From Tethya wilhelma (Eukaryota; Porifera; Demospongiae; Tethyida; Tethyidae), in NCBI GenBank assembly GCA_964030475.1, contig CAXIPT010000016.1, positions 580,257 to 644,256 on the forward strand: 64,000 nucleotides of DNA. Direction: 5' to 3'. The notes beneath the pieces were generated by a model, which saw only the letters and a list, made by a program, of their open reading frames with translations, did not search any database and was not told where the DNA came from. This document shows positions 45,988 through 58,590 of this stretch, in pieces; positions within the stretch are counted from its first letter, which is position 1, and every line of letters starts with the position of its first letter. The position numbers and the translations under genes were made by a program.

Positions 45988-46340
45988 CCCCTGCTACCAA
46001 TCGCATTAGTTTGTTATTATAAGTTATTTATAGTGTTGTCATATCAAATAGGAGAGAGCTATTGTGAGTTAATTATACTGAAAATTTATGGTGGAATGTT
46101 AATTATTATGTACAAACATTGCTATTTGAAACCGCTGAGTAAGCAATCAATACTGAGCATGCGCAGTAAGACGTCATCATCCACGCGAGTGCAAATATGT
46201 CATCATGACCGTATTTCTAAGGGAAAAAGTCGTCAAGAACTGGTAATTTCCTCGAATTCTTGAAAGTTATATAAACAGACATCTATTGTTTACATTCAGT
46301 CTGGCTATAAGGCGATTCTAGAGAAGAGCTGAACAGAGAA
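45988..46340. other. DM1-DM2 intergenic region
   Basis: The 353-bp spacer contains GCATGCGCAG (about 46158) and a GACGTCAT CRE-like site (about 46170) roughly 170-180 bp before the DM2 ATG, a plausible promoter. No gene seen. Confidence 0.45.
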
Positions 46341-47809
46341 ATGGCTGTGAACAGGTACCGAGCGTTATTGCACGAAATTGCGCAGGAGCTCTCTTCGGAC
46401 AAGATCAGGGACATTGAATTTCTCGCCAACTGCAAAAAAACGCCACACCAACAGCATCAGCACGTCAATAGCCACGTTAGATGCAGCTGTCCCTGTGCTG
46501 TAGGTGGTGGTAGCAGTAATTTGGATGTTTTGAGGGAGCTATGGCGTCAGGGTGCGTTTGGTGAGAGAAACGTGGAGCCATTGATCAATCTACTGAAGGA
46601 GGTGGGCAGGAATGATCTAGCCAGCAGGTGTGAGACTTACAGAGAAGCTCAGAGGAGTGAGGAGGAGTGTATGACGAGAGAAGTTGAATCAGAATTACTG
46701 TACACCAAAGGAGATACTCTTGCTCCACCTGTACAAGGTAAGTGATACAATTATTCTAAAAAAACTATTCGTTATTTGTTTTATAGATCAGACTGTGATT
46801 GTACAATCACACATGAATAATCACTGTTTATCAACACGTAACTGTTAATGCATGATGTTTCATAATTCATCATACATAATATACCATTACATGTGCACAT
46901 GCATGCATGCTGTAGTTAATTCAAAAACTAGTAAACACGAAAAAAAATATACATGGACAATAATAATTATTACTTTAAATTTTAAATTTCAAAGCATCAC
47001 TACAACTTAAGTGAAACTCATTTAATCGTGTTTCAACAACACCATGTGTATACAATAATAATGGCCATAGTTATCATACCATGCATGCATTCATTTTCAA
47101 TATACCTTGTACCTTATGACAAACTATAGTTCCAGTATATAGACCAATAATATAATACATGTATCAACATTTAAAGAAAAAATATTTATATTTTCTCCAC
47201 AATAAATATAACCCACTTACGGAAACAAGCTATTAATTGTTATCATAACTCTATATACACAAGAAACAGAGGTATTTTTGTGAACTGAAATGACATAATG
47301 AAAAAGAAAGGAATGATTAGTTCCAAAAAAAACAACTTCATATCGGAACTTGAAAGTGCTCAATTAGTGATTACAATAATAGCTCTTGCGGTAATTCTAT
47401 ACACAATTGTATGCACACATGCCTTGGATGTTTTTATAGCCCCCTGTTATTCTTTTCATGCTGTGCATCCACAAACTTGAAAACTCATAAGTTTTGAACA
47501 TCAAAAGTCACAAGGCAAAAGCAGAAGGAAGTTTATTTACTCACGTTTAAAAAACTGCATGTGACTATGTGTAAATTATGTGAACATAACATAATAATAA
47601 AATATAATAATTATTATCATAACAACCATGTCATGGTCCATATATATGTATATTCACAGATGATCGAGCATTGACCATGATTCGATTGAAGCAAATTCCC
47701 CCAGGTAATCTTGAGCATAAGGAATTGCAAGATGACACTGCACAGTCACTTTCACCATTCCAGTGAGTTTCACTATTCATGCACACACACATACACACAC
47801 GCACGCACG

Positions 47810-47849
<40 letters not shown>

Positions 47850-48771
47850 CCAAGCAAAGACCCCTCCATTGAGACAAAGAAGTGACTCCTTACCAACTGC
47901 ATCCTGCTACCAGCCATTAAATCTTGATGATCTTGAGTCTGACTTTAGTCCTCGTTGTAAACTCTCTGATTGTTCCTTACCATCACTAAATGTAGGAACT
48001 GGCTCAAAACCCAACGAATCGTCAGACAGCAATCCTACTGCTTGTGAACGACACCATTCCAGCAAATCGTCCAACCGTGACAGCGGGTTTGTTTCTTCTC
48101 CTTCTCCAATGGGTATGCCCCCATTGTCATTCAAGGCTAATGAAACCAAACCTTGTGGAGAGGACACTTTGTCTCTCTCACCAGCTACCACTAGACAAAG
48201 TGGACGAAGCCTGGCCGGTGACAAAGTAGAACCTTTGCAGCGTCCACAGAGACGTCACACAATGGAATCAATATTTTGTGAAGCGACAGACACAGTAATC
48301 AATAGCTGCCAAGGAAAGAAGACCATCGATTGGAAGATATCTCGTAGAGAATTCGTCCCTCCTCTATTCAACCACAAGAACCAAACATTTGTGAAAAGAT
48401 GCAAATATTCCAACAAACCTGAAAGACCTAACGTGTGTATGCACTTTAACGTCATTCTCTATCCAAACGGTATCAATTGGGATCAAGATTCGTTCACAAC
48501 TCTCAAAATTTCCATCGTAAAACTCTCTCGATCTCTACCAAGTACGGCATTCGTAAGATTCCGCATTACGGGTTCAGACATACATGCTGGTCATGTGGTA
48601 TGTTCGCGACAGGTGGAATGCCCACTTGGGCTAAGGGAGTACGTAATTCCGGAGTTTATATCTCACGAAGTTATCAAGGAGTCACGAGCCAAGTGTTTTG
48701 AGTTCAAGATATCTGTGGAACTGGGTTATTGTAGTTTTCTTAGTGATTGGGAGCTCATTGACAATAACTGA
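46341..48771 (+). CDS. DED-like / linker / MATH-like protein, copy DM2
   Basis: Exons 46341-46737, 47660-47762 and 47850-48771 (1422 nt, 473 aa; phases 1 and 2 agree). N-terminal helical domain about 5-100 (YRALLHEIAQELSSDKIRDI, LDVLRELWRQGAFGERNVEP, LINLLKEVGRNDLASRC) is the clearest DED-like copy, with a His/Cys/Gly-rich insert (about 35-58) between helices 2 and 3. The linker carries NRDSGFVSS, which fits the DSGxxS phosphodegron consensus read by beta-TrCP. The C-terminal domain (about 320-460) has IDWKISRREF, FNVILYPNGINWDQDSF, ECPLG and EYVIPEFISHEVIKESRAKC; this is the best MATH/TRAF-C match of the cluster. It shares DED and C-terminal order with DM1 but low sequence identity, so the duplication is old. 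Confidence 0.72.
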
Positions 48772-49924
48772 AACTGAAACTGATAAAGATTTAGATCGAT
48801 AGTGATAGTTGTAGTTGAATGTTGTTGAGTCAATTGCAAAATTACTGCTATTTATTTACAGAATTATATTTATTCACTTTTTGATTTAGAAAAATGAATT
48901 GCTCAATCAGCATGAGTGAACGAGAGCATGATGTATTTAATACCCCGCGTTTTTTTACCTTGAGATTACGTCATATCCCGCCTAAAATTTTAAATACTCA
49001 AACGTGCACCTAGCTACATAACTGTTTAGTGGAGGTTTGTGAGAATAATTTGAAAGTACTTGGCAAAAGACAAAGCAAAAACACAGCTATATAAAGAGAA
49101 AGAACCTACCAAAGACAAAAGATTAAGCAGCTAAAGAAACGGAGAAGAAACATTGCATGCATGGTTAGTCTGGCGTAGCCAGCCCCTTTCCCGCGTGCGA
49201 GTGTAAGGGTCTGGCTACGCCAAACTAATGCATGGTTAGAAGAACAAGACATAGCTACTGGTATTATACTAAGGTGAGTTAGTGCCTGTATTTGTAAAAG
49301 TACTGAATTCTGTGACACAATTTGTGTGCTAATGTATACAGTTCCAGCTTGGTTGTGTCTCACGACTAGGTACCCCCAATTGAGTAGATTATGTACAAGG
49401 ATATTGTACATATGAGCTTCTCAACTATTACAAATAGAGTCATGCAATCAGTTTAATGGTATATTATTGTACATGCTATCCATCCATATGAATATTGGTT
49501 TATTACTGATTGACACAAGAGATAAGACTCAAATTTATTTATGAATAGCATTTTTTTCCAAAAACTTGTTCTCTTGTTAAAGAATGCTGTATAGCCATCT
49601 CTATATTGGTAAGGGAAAACTGTCTATCATAGAGATGAGGTATAGAGCCTATATAGTTACACTTAACAGGACATCATGCTCCTCCCATGTCTATGTGAAA
49701 CAAGACAACATCATGTTTTACTGTTGACTACGTATCAATAATTATTTCACGGACACGCCACAATAGGCACAAGAGGGTAGTGGAATACGTCTTACTTCGA
49801 AAAGAGCGCGCTCACGCACACTGCGCATGCGTACAATACGCCCCTTTGGAATGTGAATAATAACAATTTTTGCGAGCCAACGCCCACTATTAACTAACTA
49901 GACATTGAAGCAAGCAGCTCCGAG
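48772..49924. other. Intergenic region after DM2
   Basis: AT-rich, with a 62-bp foldback element (49166-49227) and an NRF1-like TGCGCATGCG (49822-49831) close to the next gene. No gene seen. Confidence 0.5.
49166..49227. mobile_element. 62-bp foldback MITE, 9-bp target-site duplication ATGCATGGT
   Basis: TAGTCTGGCGTAGCCAG at the left and CTGGCTACGCCAAACTA at the right, flanked by ATGCATGGT at 49157-49165 and 49228-49236. The arms match those of 19610-19737. Confidence 0.88.
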
Positions 49925-50431
49925 ATGGACAAAGAGCGGCTAGTTGCCAAAGTAGCAGAAGAGGTCTCAACTCGGTTGCACACGCGGCTAGATGACACCA
50001 AAGCGAAGATGGAGCGCGATCTCAAGGACATCAGACAAGATATGGTCAGTCTTAGACAGGATGTGAATGAAATGAAGCAGAATGCCAAGAGCCATGGTGC
50101 CAATATTCTGGACAAAGCTCTCACACACCTCTGCAAGTCCAGTCCCGACTATTGGTCCATCACGATAGGCCCAGTGGTAGTCAGCTTCAGAGGATTCACA
50201 GACGTAAGCAAAGAATCGACAAAGAAGCTGATCGAAGATATTAAACAGGGTGGATGGCCTGAAGCGATTAAACCGTTCATCGAAGCAACAGCCCCTACTA
50301 GCATTGAAATAGAACTAGAGGGAAGCCTTTACTCATCTGTTGCTAGAGCTGGAATAGCCTGGGGTTATGAGAATCCTGGCAAAAAGACAGACGACATCAT
50401 TGAACTTATCAAAAGTATTTCATCACATTAG
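49925..50431 (+). CDS. Small coiled-coil protein of unknown function
   Basis: Single-exon, 168 aa. I do not recognise the family. Residues about 5-60 (VAKVAEEVSTRLHTRLDD..., DIRQDMVSLRQDVNEMKQNA) form a charged coiled coil. About 65-168 is a compact mixed segment with a hydrophobic strand ITIGPVVVSFRGF and Gly-containing GIAWGYENPGKK. No signal peptide, membrane segment or metal motif. It is oriented with the DED-like genes but shares no visible sequence with them. The start is supported by the upstream stop-rich sequence and the NRF1-like site about 95 bp before it. Confidence 0.65.
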   Translation: MDKERLVAKVAEEVSTRLHTRLDDTKAKMERDLKDIRQDMVSLRQDVNEMKQNAKSHGANILDKALTHLCKSSPDYWSITIGPVVVSFRGFTDVSKESTKKLIEDIKQGGWPEAIKPFIEATAPTSIEIELEGSLYSSVARAGIAWGYENPGKKTDDIIELIKSISSH

Positions 50432-50904
50432 CCATAATTATGATAATGGTTCGTTTTGAGCTATTCATACGTAACAATAATGTGTGTGAAAGTGCTTCAA
50501 ACTAACATGCTTTGCTATCAACTGCTGTCTAGCTCGCAAACAATGTGAGATCATGTGTTTACTATAGTTTGTTTATGCCAATCAAGCAAAAGCCTATAGT
50601 GGATTCACATCCTGTCTACGTCAGAAGCCGGATGTGATTTAGACCTCGCGTTTGAGGAGTGCGAGGGACAGTCCCCTGCATGCATTTTGTAAACACGATT
50701 TCGTTCGAGCTAGCTCGTGACGCTGTACTACGATATTGGAATATTCATAGCTAAACGTCACAGGATGATTATGTTGGGATTCCAGAATGCAATCATATCA
50801 TGCACAGATCCTTTATAAGTTGATTTTTCATCAAAAATTAATTCAGTACGCTGATTTTAGCTAGATAGTAGCGACTATTCTAATTTTTTCTTGCCGATCT
50901 AAGC
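50432..50904. other. Intergenic region before DM3
   Basis: 473 bp of AT-rich DNA. No gene or repeat recognised; presumably contains the DM3 promoter. Confidence 0.4.
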
Positions 50905-53660
50905 ATGGAGCAGGCATCCGATGCACATGTTCGCTACTCCAAAGAGTTCCAGCTGTTCGTGCAAAACGTGCTGATCGGTGATCTGTCTAAAGAAACGTTC
51001 AGGTTATTTTGTTTCAACTTGGAAGTGCCTCAAAGGACGCTCGATGACGTGACAGATAAGGACCGCTCCGCGATAATGTGGTACCTCAAACACCAAATGT
51101 TGTTAGAGAAATGGAAGCAAGAGCCGGCGCTACTGATCGAGATACTTACAGACCTAAAGAGGTTGGACCTTTCCAGCAAACTAGAGCAGCTTGTAGGTGA
51201 GTTTGAAAGCTAAACAATTAGCTATACCCCCTCCCCCGCGCTGACCATGGCGTTGCTAATAAGTTATTAGCTCTTTATCATCGTGATAATCACTCTAGTT
51301 TTTAGAGCGGTTGAGTAGCTAATGCTCTGTAATTTGAGGAGCTGTTATGAGTTTCAACCCATCCATTTTATATTGACACAGACAAATACAAGCCTTTGCA
51401 AACTGCTGTACCGGAAGAAGGAGAGAAGGTGCCTATACAAGAATCACGGCAAAACAGCAGCTGTCAAGACCTGCCAATTCAGGAGACTCACGAATCAGAG
51501 CAGTTTGTCGAACAAGATGGATGCATTTCAACGGCACAACCAACAACTGCAGAGAACCAAAATGATTCAAGTTTGCCTGAAACGATGACAACAGCTTTGA
51601 GACAAACAGATACGGTAAATAAACGTCCAAAAAAGAGACATGTTACATTCGACAAAGAGAAACGTCGTGCCCTTTTCGAACCTGTCCCAGAAGAAGATGT
51701 TCTTGGGTCAAACAGTGGGAAGTTTTCTGACAGTGGAGTGGTCGTTACTGGTGATCAACGAGACAAGATTTGCAGTCCAACTAGCTCCGAAAAGAAAGAG
51801 TTCTACGATTTCTTCAAATCGGAAAAAATACAGGAAGACTACGGAAAGAAAACAGTAGATGGTGTGCTATCAGACTACAACGAACACTTGCAAACGAAGA
51901 ATCCATCGCACACTTCTGTATCCCGCACACCATCAAACGTCAGCAAAGCTAGTGAACGGTCAAGTGGCTACTACAGCGTAAGGAGTTCCATTCTCTCACA
52001 GCTATCTCTCAGGTCATCCATGATCGATGGACAAGATGAGAATATTATAACAGTGCAAGATGACGATGATGGCTTTCAAGAGCCTTACTTTTGTGGTAGC
52101 AATTTCAGACGAGATGAAGGAGATCCTTTTGTCGATACTGAGTTTCGTTTGCGAAGTTCTTCGTTCCCTAGCAACGGTCACAGACCACTTACTAGATCAC
52201 CACCTGGCAACTACCTGCGTAAGGTCACCCCTCGACATGTATCCTCTAGTTCCAGCTCAACGAGTTTAGCGTCTGACGATTCAGAGACGACCAACACCAG
52301 TAGTGGTGATTCGTCACAGTACAACTCACAGAGCTCTCTGGCAGATCACTCCACACTAGCAGGTATGTGTGTGTTTGTTTACTGCATGTATATAGGTGCA
52401 TGAAGAATGCAACCCTCTTGCTTTAATAATTGTATTACTATTATAAGCAATAATATTACTGGGAATTATCCTGTGTGTGAATGCATAGTGACTAATGTCA
52501 AGAGTTTGTTTTAGTTAATTGTCCGTTTCAGTGCTATATAGCTGAAGAATGCAATCATCTTGCTTAGTATAAATTGTTTTGTTATGTTTAAGCAATAATG
52601 TTACTGTGAATTTTCCTATAGCTGTATAAATGTATATTATAGCTAGCGACTGATGTGAAGGGTTTGTCCCTCTAAGTGATTGCTATGTGTGCACGGTGAT
52701 CATTAGGTCCGTAGTGTGTTGTTGTCTTACACATATCACATTTTGCATGTTTGTGACGGACGAAAATTGTCATAATGATAGATCTGGTGATGTGTGTGTG
52801 TGTGGGTAAATGTATGTTACTGTAGCAGTAAGATTGCTTGTAAATGATAGAAACCTTTTGTTTTCAATACACACATAGCTTAGTATGTACACTAAAATAC
52901 CCAAAACAAATGAGTAAACAAAGGATTAAGAAGCCTGGTTCAGCACTGTTTGTGTAAACAATGTTACGTTGCCAAGCCTTAATGTGAAAAATAAGGCAAA
53001 CTCAATCAGTATTAGTTACTTAGTTACTTTGTATGTGTGCTATATATAATATGTGCAAACATTTTAAGCTTGGTCGATATCTATAACAAAAGCTATCACT
53101 TGATTTTGTGCAAGCAATTGTTGCAACCTTCAGAAACCCAATCATATAAATTATGTACAAAGACGTACTTTCCTATAAGGGAATTGAAAGATTGTAACGT
53201 GTGCCAGTTGTGTCGATGTAAGTTCCTAAGACAAGGACGCTATTGTGGTTGCTATAGAAACAATAAGGAAACTGCTATCTGTTGCTGGTGAACCGTATAA
53301 TATGTGTGACCTGCTATGGGAGATAACCAGGTAGACCACCTCGTATTAATATTCATTACTATAATTATTATAATTTTGAGAGATCAGGAATGTTCCCATA
53401 GATTGTGCATGTGATACCCACATGAGCAGATTGTTGTTGTTGATCGATCACATACTCCACTGCTTGTGATCACATGTGCTTTTACGTAAGTGCACACGCA
53501 TTTATTGATTGATTACAGTTTTCTAACTAATTTCCCATTGTCTGATAGATGAATTTACTCTATTGACGAGCATAATTATTGATTTGGTAGATACACACAA
53601 ACTTAGTCAATGAGATGTTTGGTCTATATAGTTGGCTGTGTGTGCGTGTGTGTGTGTGTG

Positions 53661-53692
<32 letters not shown>

Positions 53693-54188
53693 CGTGTGCA
53701 AGCAGTTGCCATGCAGCAGTTTTTTCAGAGAAGTGCACACACATAACTGATTGAGTACGAGTTCCTAACCAATTCCCTATTGTCCAATGGATGAATTTAC
53801 TCTATTGACAAGCATAAACATTGTAACTAATTAATTTGGTAAATACACACAAAGTTCAAAGTGAGACAATAACTGTTTGGTCTATATATATTATTATAGC
53901 TGACTACATATAATTGGCACTTAGTGAAAAATTAAGTCATGTTGTTGTTTTTCTCAAGCAGTTGCCAAGCAGGCAGTAGGTGCTTAGCTTGCCCTATTAT
54001 CATAATTATAATCATATCACAGAAATTCTACATTTAGCACAAAGTGCTTTCAGTTCTGACTCCCCTATTCACAGGGTCAACATGATTCAATGTCCAGACC
54101 ACAAAAATGTCTCCTCTGATGCATGCTGCAGGGAAAGGCTTCTTGCAAAGTGTACTAACTTTGACCACAATGACTCAGCTTCTTGATT

Positions 54189-54235
<47 letters not shown>

Positions 54236-54736
54236 GCATGTAGTTGTACATATGTAGTAAGTTGATCTTGAAATAAATTCACCTATAGCTACTATGCTGA
54301 ATCTGCTAGAGATCTAAATAATTAAGAGTTAATGTTCCATAATGTTTGGTTCCCATGGAGCTGTCTGGCTAGCTATAATTTTATGCTTGACCTATGGAGG
54401 AATTTTCTTATAATAATTATGCACTCTCATGCAGCTGCAACCATTACATGATATAACGTGACTGCTTATAAGGTTAGACCCTACAGGCATACCGGATGAT
54501 AATTATTAACAACAGCTGTTGTTTTCACAGAATGGTCTAGCATTCAAGGCAATAAACAATGATGATGGCATGTATGTAATGTTATGATGGTGAACTACAT
54601 GTTGTAACAGTATACAAGAGTTTTCAGTTGTTCACAACATGTTGACAGTTTGAATAGTCTCTATTGACGAGCATAATTATTGATTTGGTAGATACACACA
54701 AACTTAGTCAATGAGATGTTTGGTCTATATAGTTGG

Positions 54737-54780
<44 letters not shown>

Positions 54781-55271
54781 GCAAGCAGTTGCCATGCAGC
54801 AGTTTTTTCAGAGAAGTGCACACACATAACTGATTGAGTACGAGTTCCTAACCAATTCCCTATTGTCCAATGGATGAATTTACTCTATTGACAAGCATAA
54901 ACATTGTAACTAATTAATTTGGTAAATACACACAAAGTTCAAAGTGAGACAATAACTGTTTGGTCTATATATATTATTATAGCTGACTACATATAATTGG
55001 CACTTAGTGAAAAATTAAGTCATGTTGTTGTTTTTCTCAAGCAGTTGCCAAGCAGGCAGTAGGTGCTTAGCTTGCCCTATTATCATAATTATAATCATAT
55101 CACAGAAATTCTACATTTAGCACAAAGTGCTTTCAGTTCTGACTCCCCTATTCACAGGGTCAACATGATTCAATGTCCAGACCACAAAAATGTCTCCTCT
55201 GATGCATGCTGCAGGGAAAGGCTTCTTGCAAAGTGTACTAACTTTGACCACAATGACTCAGCTTCTTGATT

Positions 55272-55322
<51 letters not shown>

Positions 55323-55830
55323 GCATGTAGTTGTACATATGTAGTAAGTTGATCTTGAAATAAATTCACCTATAGCTACTATGCTGAATCTGCTAGAGAT
55401 CTAAATAATTAAGAGTTAATGTTCCATAATGTTTGGTTCCCATGGAGCTGTCTGGCTAGCTATAATTTTATGCTTGACCTATGGAGGAATTTTCTTATAA
55501 TAATTATGCACTCTCATGCAGCTGCAACCATTACATGATATAACGTGACTGCTTATAAGGTTAGACCCTACAGGCATACCGGATGATAATTATTAACAAC
55601 AGCTGTTGTTTTCACAGAATGGTCTAGCATTCAAGGCAATAAACAATGATGATGGCATGTATGTAATGTTATGATGGTGAACTACATGTTGTAACAGTAT
55701 ACAAGAGTTTTCAGTTGTTCACAACATGTTGACAGTTTGAATAGTAAACAAGTTTGTTACATATTGTTCGTGTTCATTCCCTTGCATTTATAAGAGTTGA
55801 TTCTTGGCAGCCGATCACAAGGTGAAACAA

Positions 55831-55875
<45 letters not shown>

Positions 55876-58590
55876 TGCTTAAAAATCCCTCAAGATGGGT
55901 CACTGTCTATGCAACCACATACCCTCAGAGCCTGGCTAGAGTATCCAAAGGATACAGCTGTATAGAATACAATAGGATTTGCACTAAAAATATTTGCTTC
56001 CACAAAACCACCACAATTTTAATGTTAACTAAACGAATGGATATCCTAACCTATAATAATTATTATAAAACTTTTTACACAAAGACATGCATGCATGTGA
56101 ACGAATAGCCTTAAGGGATACATACAGAATAGAACATGTACTAATAATATTTGCTTCCACAAAACCACTACAGTGTTAATTAGTTTTATTGCTCCAAACT
56201 AGCCTCGTTCCCAGGCTCCTCCTTCGTGAATATTTCCTTATTTTTGAAGAAAATATTCACAAACTCGAGAGGAGCCTGGGAACAAGGCTAGCTCCAAACC
56301 AATGGATATTCTAGAAGACATGTGAACTTTATACGACTCCATGGATACGACATGCGCACAATTTGTAATGATGTGGTTTGCGGTAGTAATCAGACTCATG
56401 TAGCTAGGAGTTCAGAAAAGATTATCTTGATGTTAATTTGATTGTGGATAATTGAGGGACTTAGCTAATCAAAGCTAACTTCTGCCTCTGTAAAAAATCC
56501 CTCTAGACTGGTCACTGTCTATACAACATACCCTCAGAGCCTGGCTGAGTATCCAAGGGATACTACAGAATAGAACATGCACTAATAGTATTATTTGCTT
56601 CCACAAAACCACCACAATGTTATGTAGTTTTATTGCTCTATGGATGGATATATCCCAACTTGTATATAATTATTCACACAAAGACATGCATGTGAACTTT
56701 ATCATACCTGTGGCTATGATAATATGTGCACAATTTATAGTAATGTACGTGGTTACTATCACCATGGATATTATAATATTATAGCTATAAGCTATAATAT
56801 CCATGGTGATAGTAACCACACTCATGTATAGGAGTTCAGAATTAAAAGATTATCTGTGTTTTAATTGATGATAAGTTTATGTGTATGTAATAATTTGATA
56901 ATTGAGGGACTGGACTCATTGAGTAGCATACCATGTGACTTGTAAGAGGACATGGTGGTTTCTATGACGACAGCCTGCCACAAATCCCCATACGCAGGTC
57001 ATAGAAACCACAATAGTTTTGTCTCAGGCTTCAGGATGGGATCATGATCAGACTGACTCTGTGCATGGCTGTGGTTTAAGAAAACAGCTGCAGGTATTAA
57101 TTTTATAGTGGATTTGGTATGACCATAGCAACTGCGTGCATGATTCTTGGGTCAGTTGTTTGTTATTCAGAGTTTGTCTCAGGCTTCAGGATGTGTCTAA
57201 TGACTGACTTGGGTGTGTCTGTGGTTTAAGAAAGCAGCTGCAACCAGAGGAGGTACGACACGAGTGTGCCTTTGCTGAGCTGGCAAGTCTGTTAATTACA
57301 TTCCAATCATGTGATCGTAATACTTCACAATGAGAATTGATCACGTGCACCTGCTTTGCCAGCTCAGCAAAGGCGCACTCGTGTCGTACGAATTTTATAC
57401 CATAGCAACAGCATGCAGGATGTGTTGGTTGCATGCATGATACGTACTTGGGTCACTTATTGTTCAGATTGATTTTTTAAAATTTTATACACAGCCACGA
57501 GGAGGTATAGGTCCACTTGACACAAGTGTGCCTATGCTGAGCTAGCAAGTCCGTTAATTACATTCCAATCATGTGACCACAATACTTCACAATGAGAGTT
57601 GATCACATGCACCTGCTTGCCAGCCCAGCAGAGGCGCACTCATGTCATACCTCCTCTGATAAATACACAACACACCCACTGAGCAGCCTGGTTGATACCT
57701 ATTGTCACAGTTACCATAGCAACAAACCAATTGATGTATCTACTAACTAGAGTAAACAAATATTGTGTGAAACCTGTCAATAAGTAGAAAATTTCATCAT
57801 TACATTATATGTCCACATCACATAACTATGATTATATAGATGCTGTACAAATGGTGTTACAAGACTTAAGATCAGCTGCAATTGTTAATTTAGAGTGTAT
57901 CCACTAGTTAGCTATAGCTATGATGGTAAACGTTATTGTGAATTAATCCTGTCAATAAGTTGAGAATTTCAACATAATCTATCATGTCACACATACACAG
58001 ATGCCACAAATGGTGTTGCTAGACGTAAGATCAGCTGCCCTGTCGTCCGCTACCACCCTCTGAAGGAGATCATGGGCAAGATGGAGCTGAGTGCCAAAGA
58101 CATATGCAAGGACATCTCTAAGCAACGAAGGAGAGAGCACAAAAGCTCCCCATTCCTCCACAGCAAGGACCTCCAGTACGAAATGAGGTTCTACCCTCTC
58201 ATGACCGGCAAGGAAAATATTAATGCTGCTCTTTACATCGATGCCTCGGTTGCTACGGAAACCTGTTTAAAGTGTTGTGTTAAGGAGGAGGGGGTGAATA
58301 AGCCGTGTGATTGTGAAATCGAGGTCCCAAGAATGGACGTACGAGTTAGTATACACACTAGAGAAAGTGGTGAGAGGTCAAGGTGCGATAGCGGAGGTCG
58401 TAACCATGGCGACGTAGGTAGTAAGTGTATTGTGAGAGGACAAGCTCAAGTTGAGGGAGTCAAGTGTAACTTTAAGTCGAAGAAAACGCTAACCATTGCA
58501 CAATTTCCTGATCTTGTGAGTGTGGAGGAACTGAAAAACATTAAGAAGGGACGGGTTATTTGTGTCGAGGTTGCTATGAGGGTCTTGTAG
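50905..58590 (+). CDS. DED-like / Ser-rich linker / MATH-like protein, copy DM3
   Basis: Exons 50905-51196, 51382-52362 and 58001-58590 (1863 nt, 620 aa; both junctions phase 1). Death-fold-like domain about 12-97 (FQLFVQNVLIGDLSKETFRL, ALLIEILTDLKRLDLSSKLE). The linker (about 98-424) is rich in Ser and acidic residues, with HVTFDKEKRR, KFSDSGVVVTGD and a poly-Ser/Thr stretch before the intron. The C-terminal domain (about 465-618) has LQYEMRFYPLMTGKENIN, a Cys-rich insert (CLKCCVKEEG, CDCE) and ends FPDLVSVEELKNIKKGRVIC, the same closing motif as DM1, DM2 and DM4 (F..L.S.E.L...). The 5.6-kb intron 2 is full of duplications and foldback repeats. A degenerate duplicate of the start of exon 3 is at about 57837-57880. 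Confidence 0.7.
53037..53291 (+). other. Cys-rich open segment in DM3 intron, coding status doubtful
   Basis: An 84-codon frame ending in CNVCQLCRCKFLRQGRYCGC-type sequence. It has no acceptor/donor context that fits DM3 phase and no recognised family; probably chance. Confidence 0.15.
53558..55744. repeat. Near-identical tandem duplication, unit about 1.1 kb
   Basis: 53558-54658 and 54659-55744 are virtually identical, differing mainly in GT (53640-53698 and 54738-54780) and CA microsatellite lengths. Each unit itself contains two diverged copies of a segment of about 235 bp (GAATTTACTCTATTGAC(G/A)AG...TTTGGTCTATATA). A short frame of 68 codons appears identically in both units, but this reflects their identity, not coding constraint. 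Confidence 0.92.
55880..56620. repeat. Three diverged copies of an intronic repeat
   Basis: ACCCTCAGAGCCTGGCT, 'GGATAC..ACAGAATAGAAC' and 'TTTGCTTCCACAAAACCAC' recur at about 55885-56020, 56113-56180 and 56495-56625. The middle copy is interrupted by the foldback element at 56200-56290. Confidence 0.7.
56200..56290. mobile_element. 91-bp foldback MITE, 9-bp target-site duplication GCTCCAAAC
   Basis: TAGCCTCGTTCCCAGGCTCC and its complement ending AACAAGGCTA, flanked by GCTCCAAAC at 56191-56199 and 56291-56299. Same family as 18137-18388. Confidence 0.88.
56751..56821. repeat. Perfect hairpin, arms about 25 bp
   Basis: GGTTACTATCACCATGGATA and its exact complement surround a short AT loop in the DM3 intron. 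Origin unknown; probably a foldback element or a local inverted duplication. Confidence 0.8.
57246..57392. mobile_element. Foldback element, copy 1
   Basis: Arms ACGACACGAGTGTGCCTTTG...AGCTGGCAA and TTGCCAGCTCAGCAAAGGCG...GTGTCGT enclose about 75 bp. A second copy with the same loop is at 57490-57656. Confidence 0.75.
57490..57656. mobile_element. Foldback element, copy 2
   Basis: Same arms and loop (TTAATTACATTCCAATCATG) as copy 1 about 240 bp earlier, with outer ends GAGGAGGTAT and ATACCTCCTC. Confidence 0.75.

Noticed and set aside
53980..55269. Identical 68-codon frames at 53980 and 55063
   Set aside because: Identity follows from the recent tandem duplication; no homology, no splice or coding context.
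55797..56108. 103-codon frame rich in Thr-His
   Set aside because: Starts in a CA microsatellite and continues through intronic repeat DNA.
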